DNA of 64,000 bases, from NCBI RefSeq assembly GCF_041537925.1, contig NZ_JBGOSH010000008.1, positions 178,079-242,078 on the forward strand, in the 5' to 3' direction. The translations under genes and the position numbers were made by a program. This document shows, piece by piece, positions 25,204 through 32,032 of the stretch. The notes beneath the pieces are model-generated. The model worked only from the letters and a program-made list of their open reading frames with translations. It was not told where the DNA came from and made no database searches. Position 1 is the first letter of the stretch. Each line of letters opens with the position of its first letter. Source of the DNA: Ruegeria_C sp041537925 (lineage in GTDB: Bacteria > Pseudomonadota > Alphaproteobacteria > Rhodobacterales > Rhodobacteraceae).

Positions 25204-25350
25204 TCAGGTGAGTTGGACGCGCGAATAGACCCCGATCCAGATCAAGTCGAAGAAGTGTCAGAACAGGCTCAGTCACATCGCCCGGCGCATGTTGGCCGGG
25301 GTCAAACCATGTTGAGACAGTTGGATCAGCAGCATGATGAGCGAACGGAT
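25204..25350 (-). pseudogene. cyoC: Cytochrome bo quinol oxidase subunit III (cyoC), 3' remnant
   Basis: Read on the minus strand, this stretch encodes LIQLSQHGLTPANMRRAM, a stop, LSLF, a stop, and HFFDLIWIGVYSRVQLT before the final stop. It is the last helix of CyoC, where a Cys codon (TGC/TGT) and a Trp codon (TGG) have become TGA at 25273-25275 and 25258-25260. Intact homologues have CLSLFWHFLD here. The 5' part is missing; homology fades at about 25350, where the MFS fragment begins on the other strand. cyoD, expected between cyoC and SURF1, is absent. Confidence 0.7.
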
Positions 25351-25702
25351 GGTAGTTGCGATCAGCACCGGCCTGATCATTGCGCTGAGCTTCCTGATCG
25401 ACACACTGAACAGCGCGCCCGCGATCTTTATCGTGTTCGGCTTCGTGGTGCTGGGGCTGGCCTATGGACAAGCCAGCGCCATTATGGGCAACAGGTTAGC
25501 CCCCGAATATCGCTATTCCGACACCGCGATGGCCACCAACCTGTCCTGGATCACCGGCGCCGCTTTTGCACCGCAGATCGGGCTTGGCCTGACCGTGGCA
25601 TTCGGCCTCTCTGCTTCGGCCCTGTATCTGATTTCGGGCGTGGTCGTGACCTTCTTTGCGCTCTACCGGTTGAACCGCCTCAAGGCCGCGCATGCGGGTT
25701 GA
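25334..25702 (+). pseudogene. MFS transporter, 5'-truncated remnant
   Basis: About 120 codons encode the C-terminal third of a major-facilitator transporter: four hydrophobic helices with the loop SAIMGNRLAPEYRYSDTAMATNLSWITGAAFAPQI and the end FALYRLNRLK, in conserved pieces. A normal MFS protein has about 400 residues, so the first eight helices are missing. The in-frame ATG at 25334 is not the original start. The 5' edge abuts the cyoC remnant on the opposite strand, consistent with one deletion through both genes. Confidence 0.75.
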
Positions 25703-25723
25703 CGCGTCAGCTTTGGTGTCGCT

Positions 25724-26779
25724 CTAATTCACCGGCACGAACTCGATCCGCCGGTTGCGGCGCTTGCCCTCGGCGGTGTCATTCGACACCACGGGCCGGC
25801 TTTCGCCATACCCAACCGTGATCAGCCGTTCCGACCCGATCCCCTGCGCGACAAGATAATCGGTCACCGCCTGCGCCCGCCGTTCGCTGAGCGCACGGTT
25901 CGCCGCGTCAGAGCCGTCGCGGTCGGTATGGCCGCCCACCTCGATCCGCAGATCGGGGCAACGGCTGATGATGTCGTGCAGATTGGACAGGAGCGGCAGC
26001 GAGGCGCGGTCCAGCCGGGCGCTGCCCGAATTGAAATAGATGTTGCCGGTGCGCGACAGAATCTCCATCCGTCCGACACAGGCCTCGCGGTCCAGATCGC
26101 CCTTTGTCTCAAGCGCGGCCGCGCCCGGAGTGGCAGCGGCCAGAACCAGCTTGGGCTGGGTGCCGGGGCGTGCGCGATCAAAGACAAAGCCGAAACTGAC
26201 AAAGCCGAAGGGCAGGATATCGACGTCAGCGGCCTCCTGCAGCTTGCCGCGCCCCTCTTCCAGCGCGAAATCGGTCAGCGGAATCGCGATGGGCGCGGTA
26301 TTGGCCACCGCCACGCGATCATTATCGACCAGCGTGATCGCCACCTGCGCAGTGCGCTCCTGCGTGACGCCGTGCAGGTTCATGGTATAGGGCAGATCAA
26401 TTATCTTGTGCCGCACGTCATGCAGATCGGTCAGTTGGTCAGCGGGCAATTGCGTGGTGATCACCGCCTCGGGGAAGTTGAAGGTCTCGAAGAAAAGGAA
26501 ACGCATCCGCACATTGCGCAGGTCGATCTTGGTGTCGACGCTGTCAAGCTGCACCCGGATCTCGGCCGCGCCGTTTTCGTCTATCACGCCGGAAAAGCTT
26601 GCAAAGCCGCTATGTTCGGCTTTGGAGTTCTTCTTGACCGACAGAAAGCGCAGCTCCGAGGCTTCGGCATCCAGCTCCCAGCCATGCTCGAAAGGATCAG
26701 CGCTTTGGGCCAAGGCGGCGGTTCCCAGCAGGAGGCCTCCCAATGTCAGAGCTGTGCGAAACGCGGATATGGCCTGCAT
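25724..26779 (-). CDS. YceI-OmpA fusion protein
   Basis: A 351-residue exported protein with a signal peptide (hydrophobic to residue 23, ALA-Q site). Residues about 32-200 resemble the YceI lipid-binding beta-barrel (WELDAEASELRFLSVKKN, SGFASFSGVIDENG, then LHGVTQERTAQVAITLVD). Residues about 235-351 are an OmpA_C peptidoglycan-binding domain with IYFNSGSARLD, VGGHTDRDGSD, LSERRAQAV and GYGESRPV. It should sit in the periplasm bound to peptidoglycan. The ATG at 26779 is chosen for its GGAAGG site; a GTG two codons upstream is possible. The domain combination is uncommon outside Rhodobacterales, as far as I recall. Single gene, convergent with the MFS remnant. Confidence 0.8.
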   Translation of the reverse strand: MQAISAFRTALTLGGLLLGTAALAQSADPFEHGWELDAEASELRFLSVKKNSKAEHSGFASFSGVIDENGAAEIRVQLDSVDTKIDLRNVRMRFLFFETFNFPEAVITTQLPADQLTDLHDVRHKIIDLPYTMNLHGVTQERTAQVAITLVDNDRVAVANTAPIAIPLTDFALEEGRGKLQEAADVDILPFGFVSFGFVFDRARPGTQPKLVLAAATPGAAALETKGDLDREACVGRMEILSRTGNIYFNSGSARLDRASLPLLSNLHDIISRCPDLRIEVGGHTDRDGSDAANRALSERRAQAVTDYLVAQGIGSERLITVGYGESRPVVSNDTAEGKRRNRRIEFVPVN

Positions 26780-26984
26780 GGTCACCTTCCCGTAAAAGTT
26801 GAGACTGATTCAGGGATAAGTCAGGTGAAGGTCACAATAAAGCCTAAAAGGCGGCGTTAAGGTGAATGTATTGGGCAATTCACCAGGATTTGCCCCTGTC
26901 CTGATGGCATCCGCCCCAGGCCCGGACGCCTTTGCGCACAGCCGGTCCGGGAACTTCCGGTTGCAACTACAGGGAGGGGCATTC

Positions 26985-27002
26985 ATGGTTGTCGGGGCAT
27001 GA
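26985..27002 (+). promoter_or_regulatory. Five-codon leader ORF overlapping the caspase gene start
   Basis: AGGGAGGGG (26971-26979) is a strong ribosome-binding site placed before an ATG at 26985 that encodes only MVVGA and stops at TGA, which overlaps the ATG of the caspase gene (ATGA, 26999-27002). The caspase ATG lacks a comparable site of its own, so its translation may depend on re-initiation after this leader. This is read from sequence only. Confidence 0.45.
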
Positions 27003-28510
27003 AAATGGAACAAAAATTTATCCGCACCCTGCGGGTCATCACGGCTTTGCTGTTGCTGGGCTGGACCGGGTCTGCGCTTGCCGACCCGCGCATCGCGCTT
27101 GTTATCGGCAATTCCGCTTATGGAACGGTCACCGCGCTGGACAATCCGGCAAATGATTCGCGTCTGATATCCAAAAAGCTGGAAAAGATGGGGTTCGATG
27201 TCCGGCTGCTGACCGATAGCAACCAGGTCGAGATGAAACGCGCCATCGCCCAGTTCGGGCGCGACCTGCGCCAGGGCGGCGAAGAGACCGTTGGCCTGTT
27301 CTTCTACGCCGGGCATGGGGTGCAATCCTTTGGGTCGAACTACCTGTTGCCGGTGGACGTGTCGTTGAGCGATCCAGCCGATCTGGACCTGATGGCGGTC
27401 GAGGCGCGGTCGGTCCTGCATCAGATGGCCTCGGCCCGCAACAAGACCAATATCGTCATTCTGGATGCCTGCCGAAACAACCCGTTCGAAGAACTGGCGG
27501 ATATGGATGACAATGGACTGGCCGAGATGAAGGCACCCACCGGCACTTTCCTAGCCTATGCCACCAACCCCGGCGGGGTCGCGCTGGATGGAGATGCAGG
27601 AAACAGCCCCTTCACGCAGAGCCTTGCGACCCATATCGAAGAACCCGGTATGCCGATCGAACAGTTGTTCAAGACCGTGCGCGTTGATGTGCTGTCACAA
27701 ACGCGCGGGCTGCAGACACCCTGGGACACCTCGTCGCTGACGCGCGAGTTCTCGTTTTCGCCGCAGCAGACGCCGGTGCCGAGCTTTGAGACCGAAGATC
27801 TTGCATGGGGAGCGATCAAGGCCTCGGAAGACCCAGTGCAGATCATGCTGTTCCTACGCGCCTTTCCCGACAGCCGATACGCGGATCTGGCGCGCGAGCG
27901 GCTGCAACAGGTGATGTCGAACTCGTTCTCCAAAACCCTCACCGATCCCGAACCGGCACCGGAGGCACCGCAGGTCGCTGTGATTCAGGACCCCGCGTCC
28001 GAGCCTGCCGAGGTCAACGACACCGAGCGGCTGATGTTTGATCTGGCCGCCTCTGACAACACCATCAATGCCTACAAGACCTATCTTGACAGCTATCCCG
28101 GCGGCGCCTTCGCCAATCAGGCCTCGGAACGGGTCGCAGCACTGGAGCTTGAGGCCCAGACTGTGACGCGCAAGGCCGAGGCGCAGGCAGAACCGACCGC
28201 CTCGCAACCCGGCGAGGTGGTCACGCTCAACGGCAGGCTGACCTTTGGTAATGACCGGATACGGGGCAAGACCATTGCCGAACTGGTGCGCGGCACGCCA
28301 CATTTCCCTCCGATCGAAGGGCTGCCCGAGGCGATGTGGAAGGACCAGACATGTTCGGGTTGCCATCAATGGACGCCCGAGGCGCTGTGCACCCAGGCGC
28401 AAACCTATGCCGCCAACCCGTCCTCCGAAAAGGTCGAAAAGTCCCATCCCTATGGCGGGGATTTCAAGGTCAACCTGCGCAGTTGGGCCCAGGGCGGCTG
28501 TCTGGAATAA
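26999..28510 (+). CDS. Exported caspase-like (peptidase C14) protein with C-terminal CxxCH motif
   Basis: A 503-residue protein. Signal peptide: residues 1-28 (ALA site). Caspase-fold domain about 29-245, with catalytic His106 in FFYAGHGVQ and Cys158 in VILDACRNNPF, both intact, plus YATNPGGVALDGD. A middle region (255-400) has two helical repeat-like segments (FLRAFPDSRYADLARERL and YLDSYPGGAFANQASERV, TPR-like). The C-terminal part, about 410-503, contains CSGCH at 452-456 and further cysteines at 464 and 501. Role unknown; it is predicted periplasmic, unlike defence caspases. An ATG two codons later is an alternative start. Confidence 0.85.
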   Translation: MKMEQKFIRTLRVITALLLLGWTGSALADPRIALVIGNSAYGTVTALDNPANDSRLISKKLEKMGFDVRLLTDSNQVEMKRAIAQFGRDLRQGGEETVGLFFYAGHGVQSFGSNYLLPVDVSLSDPADLDLMAVEARSVLHQMASARNKTNIVILDACRNNPFEELADMDDNGLAEMKAPTGTFLAYATNPGGVALDGDAGNSPFTQSLATHIEEPGMPIEQLFKTVRVDVLSQTRGLQTPWDTSSLTREFSFSPQQTPVPSFETEDLAWGAIKASEDPVQIMLFLRAFPDSRYADLARERLQQVMSNSFSKTLTDPEPAPEAPQVAVIQDPASEPAEVNDTERLMFDLAASDNTINAYKTYLDSYPGGAFANQASERVAALELEAQTVTRKAEAQAEPTASQPGEVVTLNGRLTFGNDRIRGKTIAELVRGTPHFPPIEGLPEAMWKDQTCSGCHQWTPEALCTQAQTYAANPSSEKVEKSHPYGGDFKVNLRSWAQGGCLE

Positions 28511-28549
28511 ACCACGCAGCGGCACTGCAATGGGTCAAATGCACGCGAT

Positions 28550-28744
28550 TCACCTTGTGATCTGAGGTAGAGGATAGACGCCTTTCTCCCGCGCCCGTTC
28601 GACGGCGATGGCGCGGCCATATGCGCGGCCGAGCAGGTCGAGGCGCAGGGTATTCCGGGGCGCATCCTGACGCAGAATCTGGCCACCCGCCAACAGCACC
28701 ACGCTATCGGTGCACAAACCAACGACGAAGAATGTGAAATTCAA
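28550..28744 (-). pseudogene. Unrecognised C-terminal gene fragment
   Basis: About 55 codons with normal GC-rich codon use, ending in GRAIAVERAREKGVYPLPQITR in pieces, read like the C-terminus of a real protein. There is no start or ribosome-binding site, and the upstream side is replaced by sequence joined to the IS3 remnant. I do not recognise the family. Probably the tail of a gene broken by the insertion event next door. Confidence 0.3.
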
Positions 28745-28832
28745 ACCCGCAAAATCTCGTCATTAATGAGGGAGCCTCGGGGGGAAGGTCATATGAGATG
28801 TCTCCTATTGCTTCCACAGTGCTTCCAGTTGA

Positions 28833-29117
28833 TCAGCCCCAGCCAAGTGGTCCACATTGTATGTTCGTGCATGATTGCCTTAGTTCCATCGCAACGATGG
28901 ATTCTGGTACCGGTGGTCGGTAGCCCAGAGCACTGTAGGGTCGTTTGGTATTGAAGTGTTTCCTCCATTGTTCGATCAGGATTTGTGCCACCCGCAAGCT
29001 GTAGAAGACCTCGCCATTGAGCAGTTCATCGCGGAGCCGGGCATTGAAGCTTTCGCAATATCCGTTCTCCCTAGGTGATCCTGGCTCGATGTAAGCGGTC
29101 TTGGCACCTATGGCTGC
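28833..29117 (-). pseudogene. IS3-family transposase (orfB), 3' remnant
   Basis: The minus strand encodes the end of an IS3-group integrase-core transposase: AYIEPGSPRENGYCESFNARL, DELLNGEVFYSLRVAQILIEQWRKHFNT and KRPYSALGYRPPVPES in separate conserved blocks. The final catalytic glutamate (the E of GYCESFN) is present. The 5' two thirds are missing; at about 29118 the frame runs into a stop, next to an inverted repeat. A possible IS end (GAGCCTC near 28772) lies on the left. The element is dead. Confidence 0.8.
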
Positions 29118-29120
29118 ATT

Positions 29121-29143
29121 CCGTGATTAGCAGACACTCACGG
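29121..29143. repeat. Short inverted repeat at the IS remnant edge
   Basis: CCGTGA and TCACGG arms flank eleven bases exactly where the transposase homology ends. It may be the scar or target of the event that truncated the element. Confidence 0.35.
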
Positions 29144-29244
29144 TTCCAACATGAAGTGGTAATATGCCGGACTTTGCAGGTATCTAGTTACAGAAAGGAA
29201 TATCCGGTTCGAAATGTATCAGTATGTGATTGCAGAAAGCGTTC

Positions 29245-30114
29245 CTAAAACTGGTGACCTAACCACGCCTCAAATTCTTTGACATGCGTCTGGGCGGCAT
29301 CACGGTGTTCTGTTTGAACTAGATAATGCGCATGTCCAAATTCTTTGGGCTCACCGACGATACGAATTTTTTGCCCGGATTGGATCGCTTGCCGGGCAAA
29401 TCTCTCTATGACAACAGCATAGCCAAGTCCCGCTGCAACCATTTCGATTGCGGCGGTTGAGGTGTCAGTGATTAGACGCCCGGCGGAGCTTTCATACTTC
29501 AACCCATAGGCAGACAGATACCGCGCCCAATGGTCGTCGAACCCCATAATATGGATTGGCGAATGCCGCAGAAGGTCGTCGGGTAAATGTATCGCCTGGC
29601 CGGACCCGATGTCGCAGATAGGAACAATCATCTCTGCCGATAACAATTGCAGATCCGGTCTCGCACTCTCTTGTGAGGCGAGGATGATGTCGACATCGAC
29701 AAGCTGTTGGTCCGAGGGGCTTTTCCAGATGGAAGTCACCATTTTGACGCCAGTATCAGGATGGCTGAGCATGAAGTCATTGAGCCGCGCTGATAGCCAT
29801 ATGATAAATGCCATAGAGGCACGTACCGTGATTGTACGTGTCTGGCGCGGCCCAAAAAGACCTGTGGTCGACATGTCCAAAATATCCAGCGCCTCTCGCA
29901 CGGTCAGCTGATAAGCCTTGCCCGCATCGGTCAATTGCAGGCTTTTGGGGCGACGAAGAAACAGCTTAGCGTCCAGCTGAATTTCAAGCGCCTTGATATG
30001 TTGGCTGACGGCGGTTTGAGTCAATCCAATTTCACGGCTGGCTGCAGTGAAACTCAGCAGCCGCGCAGCCGCTTCAAAACTGCGCAGCCAGTTGAGATTC
30101 AGGTTTTCACGCAT
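29245..30114 (-). CDS. LysR family transcriptional regulator
   Basis: A 289-residue LysR protein: N-terminal HTH (LNWLRSFEAAARLLSFTAASREIGLTQTAVSQHIKALE in family order, residues 5-43) and a C-terminal periplasmic-binding-like effector domain. The style (SLQLTDAGKAYQLTV, then SMAFIIWLSARLNDF) is GcvA-like. It is divergent from the oxygenase gene with a 129-base A/T-rich gap, so it likely controls the oxygenase-hydrolase pair. Codon use is less GC-biased than that of core genes in this window, as expected of an imported island. Ligand unknown. Confidence 0.9.
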   Translation of the reverse strand: MRENLNLNWLRSFEAAARLLSFTAASREIGLTQTAVSQHIKALEIQLDAKLFLRRPKSLQLTDAGKAYQLTVREALDILDMSTTGLFGPRQTRTITVRASMAFIIWLSARLNDFMLSHPDTGVKMVTSIWKSPSDQQLVDVDIILASQESARPDLQLLSAEMIVPICDIGSGQAIHLPDDLLRHSPIHIMGFDDHWARYLSAYGLKYESSAGRLITDTSTAAIEMVAAGLGYAVVIERFARQAIQSGQKIRIVGEPKEFGHAHYLVQTEHRDAAQTHVKEFEAWLGHQF

Positions 30115-30243
30115 CGACTATCCATAAATTTTTTATGTTCATGAGAAGGTATTATTTCGTTTTAGATGCTCACGTCGCTCGCGCATAGTGTCTTCGACGA
30201 TTCCGCCTTCCAAGCATTTGCACCCAATCGCAAGGACTTCGCC
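30115..30243. promoter_or_regulatory. Divergent LysR-regulated promoter region
   Basis: A/T-rich gap between the LysR gene and its neighbour. ATAAA (30124-30128) and TTTAT (30132-30136) form a small dyad near the LysR start, the usual place for an autoregulatory LysR site. An AAGGA ribosome-binding site precedes the oxygenase ATG. Confidence 0.4.
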
Positions 30244-31104
30244 ATGACAGACACGCGCCAGTTGCAACACGAACCTGCCCTAGATCTCATAGACCTTGAC
30301 CGATATCCCATTGCGGATCTGGACAGTGGAGATGGGGCGGAATTTTTGACCGAATGCCAGCGCCACATGGAAGAAAACGGCTGGTGCAATCTGGCTGGGT
30401 TTGTCCGCACCGAGGCGCTGGAACAGTTGAATGGCGAGGCCAATGATCTTTTACCGACTGCCGAAGTCCTGCATGTAAAACGCAATATCTATCAAGGCGC
30501 AATAGACCCTTCATTGCCAGAAGACGACCCACGGCGGAAAGAGTTCACGCATACCGCGGTCCAGCTTGCTGATGATCAAATACCTGCGGCGACTCGTCTC
30601 AAACAGCTTTACCACTCCGAAATTTTGACGGATTTCGTGCGTCGGGTTCAAAAAAAGGACCAACTCTACCACTGTGCTGACGAGTTCCAAGCGCTCAATG
30701 TAGTCGCGCTGCACCCAGAAAGCTGGCACGCTTGGCACTACGACACGACGGAATGTACTGTGACCCTGTTGCTACAAGCTGCGGAGACCGGTGGCGATTT
30801 TACATTCCTTCCAAATTCGCGCAACGATGACGGTGAGGATCGTGAGGCCGTTGACCGGCTGCTGGCGGGCGACATGTCTCATGCTCAAACATTTTCGCGC
30901 GGCGCAGGTGCGTTCACCCTGTTCCGGGGCGGCTATTCGCTGCATGGCGTGACCAAAGTCGAAGGTTCACAGTCACGTATCTCTGCAATCATGACATATG
31001 ATGAAAAGCCAAATCGCGTAATTGAAGACGAAATCAACATTCGCATTTACGGCAAACGGGTGGAAAACATACTGGCCAACCGCAAAGCTGCGGCAAACGC
31101 ATAG
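30244..31104 (+). CDS. Fe(II)/2-oxoglutarate-dependent oxygenase, HalD/BesD-like family
   Basis: A 286-residue cupin-fold oxygenase. The core WHAWHYDTTECTVTLLLQ gives His165-x-Asp167, the distal ligand is His234 in GGYSLHGVT, and Arg245 (SQSRIS) would bind 2-oxoglutarate. The flanking pattern (LNVVALHPESWH, GGDFTFLPNSRNDDG, AGAFTLFRGG) is that of proteins annotated as HalD/BesD family halogenases of free amino acids. True halogenases lack the aspartate of the facial triad, and here it is present, so hydroxylation is the likelier reaction. The ATG at 30244 has AAGGA seven bases upstream; an ATG at 30166 does not. The hydrolase gene follows after eleven bases. Confidence 0.8.
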   Translation: MTDTRQLQHEPALDLIDLDRYPIADLDSGDGAEFLTECQRHMEENGWCNLAGFVRTEALEQLNGEANDLLPTAEVLHVKRNIYQGAIDPSLPEDDPRRKEFTHTAVQLADDQIPAATRLKQLYHSEILTDFVRRVQKKDQLYHCADEFQALNVVALHPESWHAWHYDTTECTVTLLLQAAETGGDFTFLPNSRNDDGEDREAVDRLLAGDMSHAQTFSRGAGAFTLFRGGYSLHGVTKVEGSQSRISAIMTYDEKPNRVIEDEINIRIYGKRVENILANRKAAANA

Positions 31105-31115
31105 GAGTATTGAGG

Positions 31116-31664
31116 ATGAAAACCGCATTATTGGTGATTGATGTGCAGATGGCGTTGGCACACGTAGATGCCGCTGCCGCCGGACGATCCTGCCCCGAGG
31201 CAGAGGGCAACATCGCTCTGCTCTTGGAAAAATTTCGCAGTGCAGGAGATACAGTGGTACATGTTCACCACCACGGTACAGACCTGGACGATCCATTCCA
31301 TCCCGACGCCGCCGGATCATCGGCGCAACCCATTGCGGCTCCAACACCGGATGAGCCCGTGGTCGTCAAAACCGGCAGCAGCGGGTTCGCGGGAACCTCA
31401 CTGCAGGAAATCTTGCAGGATGCAGGTATTGAACGCGTCGTCACATGCGGCGCCACCGCCAACCATTGCGTTGAATCGACTACTCGCAGCGCCGCAGATT
31501 TAGGATATCGGCCTATTTATGCCTCTGACGCGGTCTGGACCTATGACATTACCGGACCAGATGGCGTGCATCATAGCGCAAACCAGGTACATTCAGTCAG
31601 TATGGCAACCCTTGAAGGCGAAATAGCGTCGGTAAGAAAAACCCATGAAATACTGATGATGTAG
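31116..31664 (+). CDS. Isochorismatase-like cysteine hydrolase
   Basis: A 182-residue protein of the isochorismatase/nicotinamidase superfamily with the full catalytic triad: Asp9 (LLVIDVQ), Lys85 (VVVKTGSSGF) and Cys118 (CGATANHCVESTTR). Family members cleave isochorismate, nicotinamide, carbamoyl groups or other amides. Its position eleven bases after the oxygenase gene, with AGGAG at 31103-31107, shows one operon, so it probably acts on a product or precursor of the oxygenase. The substrate cannot be deduced. Codon use is mixed and less GC-rich than core genes. Confidence 0.87.
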   Translation: MKTALLVIDVQMALAHVDAAAAGRSCPEAEGNIALLLEKFRSAGDTVVHVHHHGTDLDDPFHPDAAGSSAQPIAAPTPDEPVVVKTGSSGFAGTSLQEILQDAGIERVVTCGATANHCVESTTRSAADLGYRPIYASDAVWTYDITGPDGVHHSANQVHSVSMATLEGEIASVRKTHEILMM

Positions 31665-31676
31665 AGTTCAGCATCC

Positions 31677-31853
31677 TGAGCCTCCCCCAAAGAAGAGGTC
31701 CGCCCCTATGTTCAGGAAAGCGGAGGGCCACAGATGGCAACGAGGAGGCCAAAGCCCGAAGAGATTGTCGTAAAGTTACGGCAGGTTGAGGTGCTGGTGG
31801 GGCAAGGCATGCCTCGAAACAGCACCAATCTGCGGAACTCATCAATATCCTAA
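31677..31853 (+). pseudogene. IS3-family element, left end with truncated orfA
   Basis: A terminal-like sequence starting TGAGCCTCCCCCAAAG (31677) is followed by GGAGGG and an ATG at 31734. The first 26 codons (MATRRPKPEEIVVKLRQVEV then LVGQGMP) match the N-terminus of IS3-family OrfA, which then breaks into unrelated codons and stops at 31853. Its orientation is opposite to that of the orfB remnant at 28833, so the two are not halves of one split element. Confidence 0.7.
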
Positions 31854-32032
31854 GCAGATGCCCCAAAAGGCAGAGTGCGCCAGATCAGGAAATCTGGCGC
31901 ACTCAATTGTTTATATGGACAAGGGCTAACGGGATTTTGGGCGCTAATGCCCTTGTTTTTGGGCGCCAAAATCGCCGAAATGGGTCTCAATCACCTTGCG
32001 CATCAGCAACAATACAATGCCTTTTACACTGG
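31854..32032. other. Intergenic after nrdJ with hairpins
   Basis: No gene. It holds two inverted repeats: 31873-31904, described separately, and an imperfect one with GATTTTGGGCGC (31933-31944) and GGCGCCAAAATC (31962-31973). Both lie downstream of nrdJ on the minus strand. Confidence 0.35.
31873..31904 (-). terminator. Perfect 13-bp inverted repeat, probable nrdJ terminator
   Basis: GAGTGCGCCAGAT and ATCTGGCGCACTC flank a six-base loop, 129 bases beyond the nrdJ stop. On the minus strand it is followed by TGCCTTTTGG. The long perfect stem argues for a terminator, though the T-run is short and an IS-end origin cannot be excluded. Confidence 0.45.

Noticed and set aside
24964..25702. Functional small membrane proteins
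   Set aside because: In-frame TGA codons at conserved positions, a frameshift and missing N-terminal halves show decayed genes rather than short real ones.
26999..28510. Caspase-based anti-phage or toxin system
   Set aside because: The protein has a signal peptide and no neighbouring effector, sensor or defence genes; a periplasmic role is more likely.
30244..31104. Amino-acid halogenase
   Set aside because: The facial triad aspartate (Asp167) is present, which argues for hydroxylase chemistry; kept only as a family resemblance.
28833..31853. One IS3 element split by insertion of the oxygenase island
   Set aside because: The two fragments are on opposite strands and therefore cannot be the two halves of one split element.
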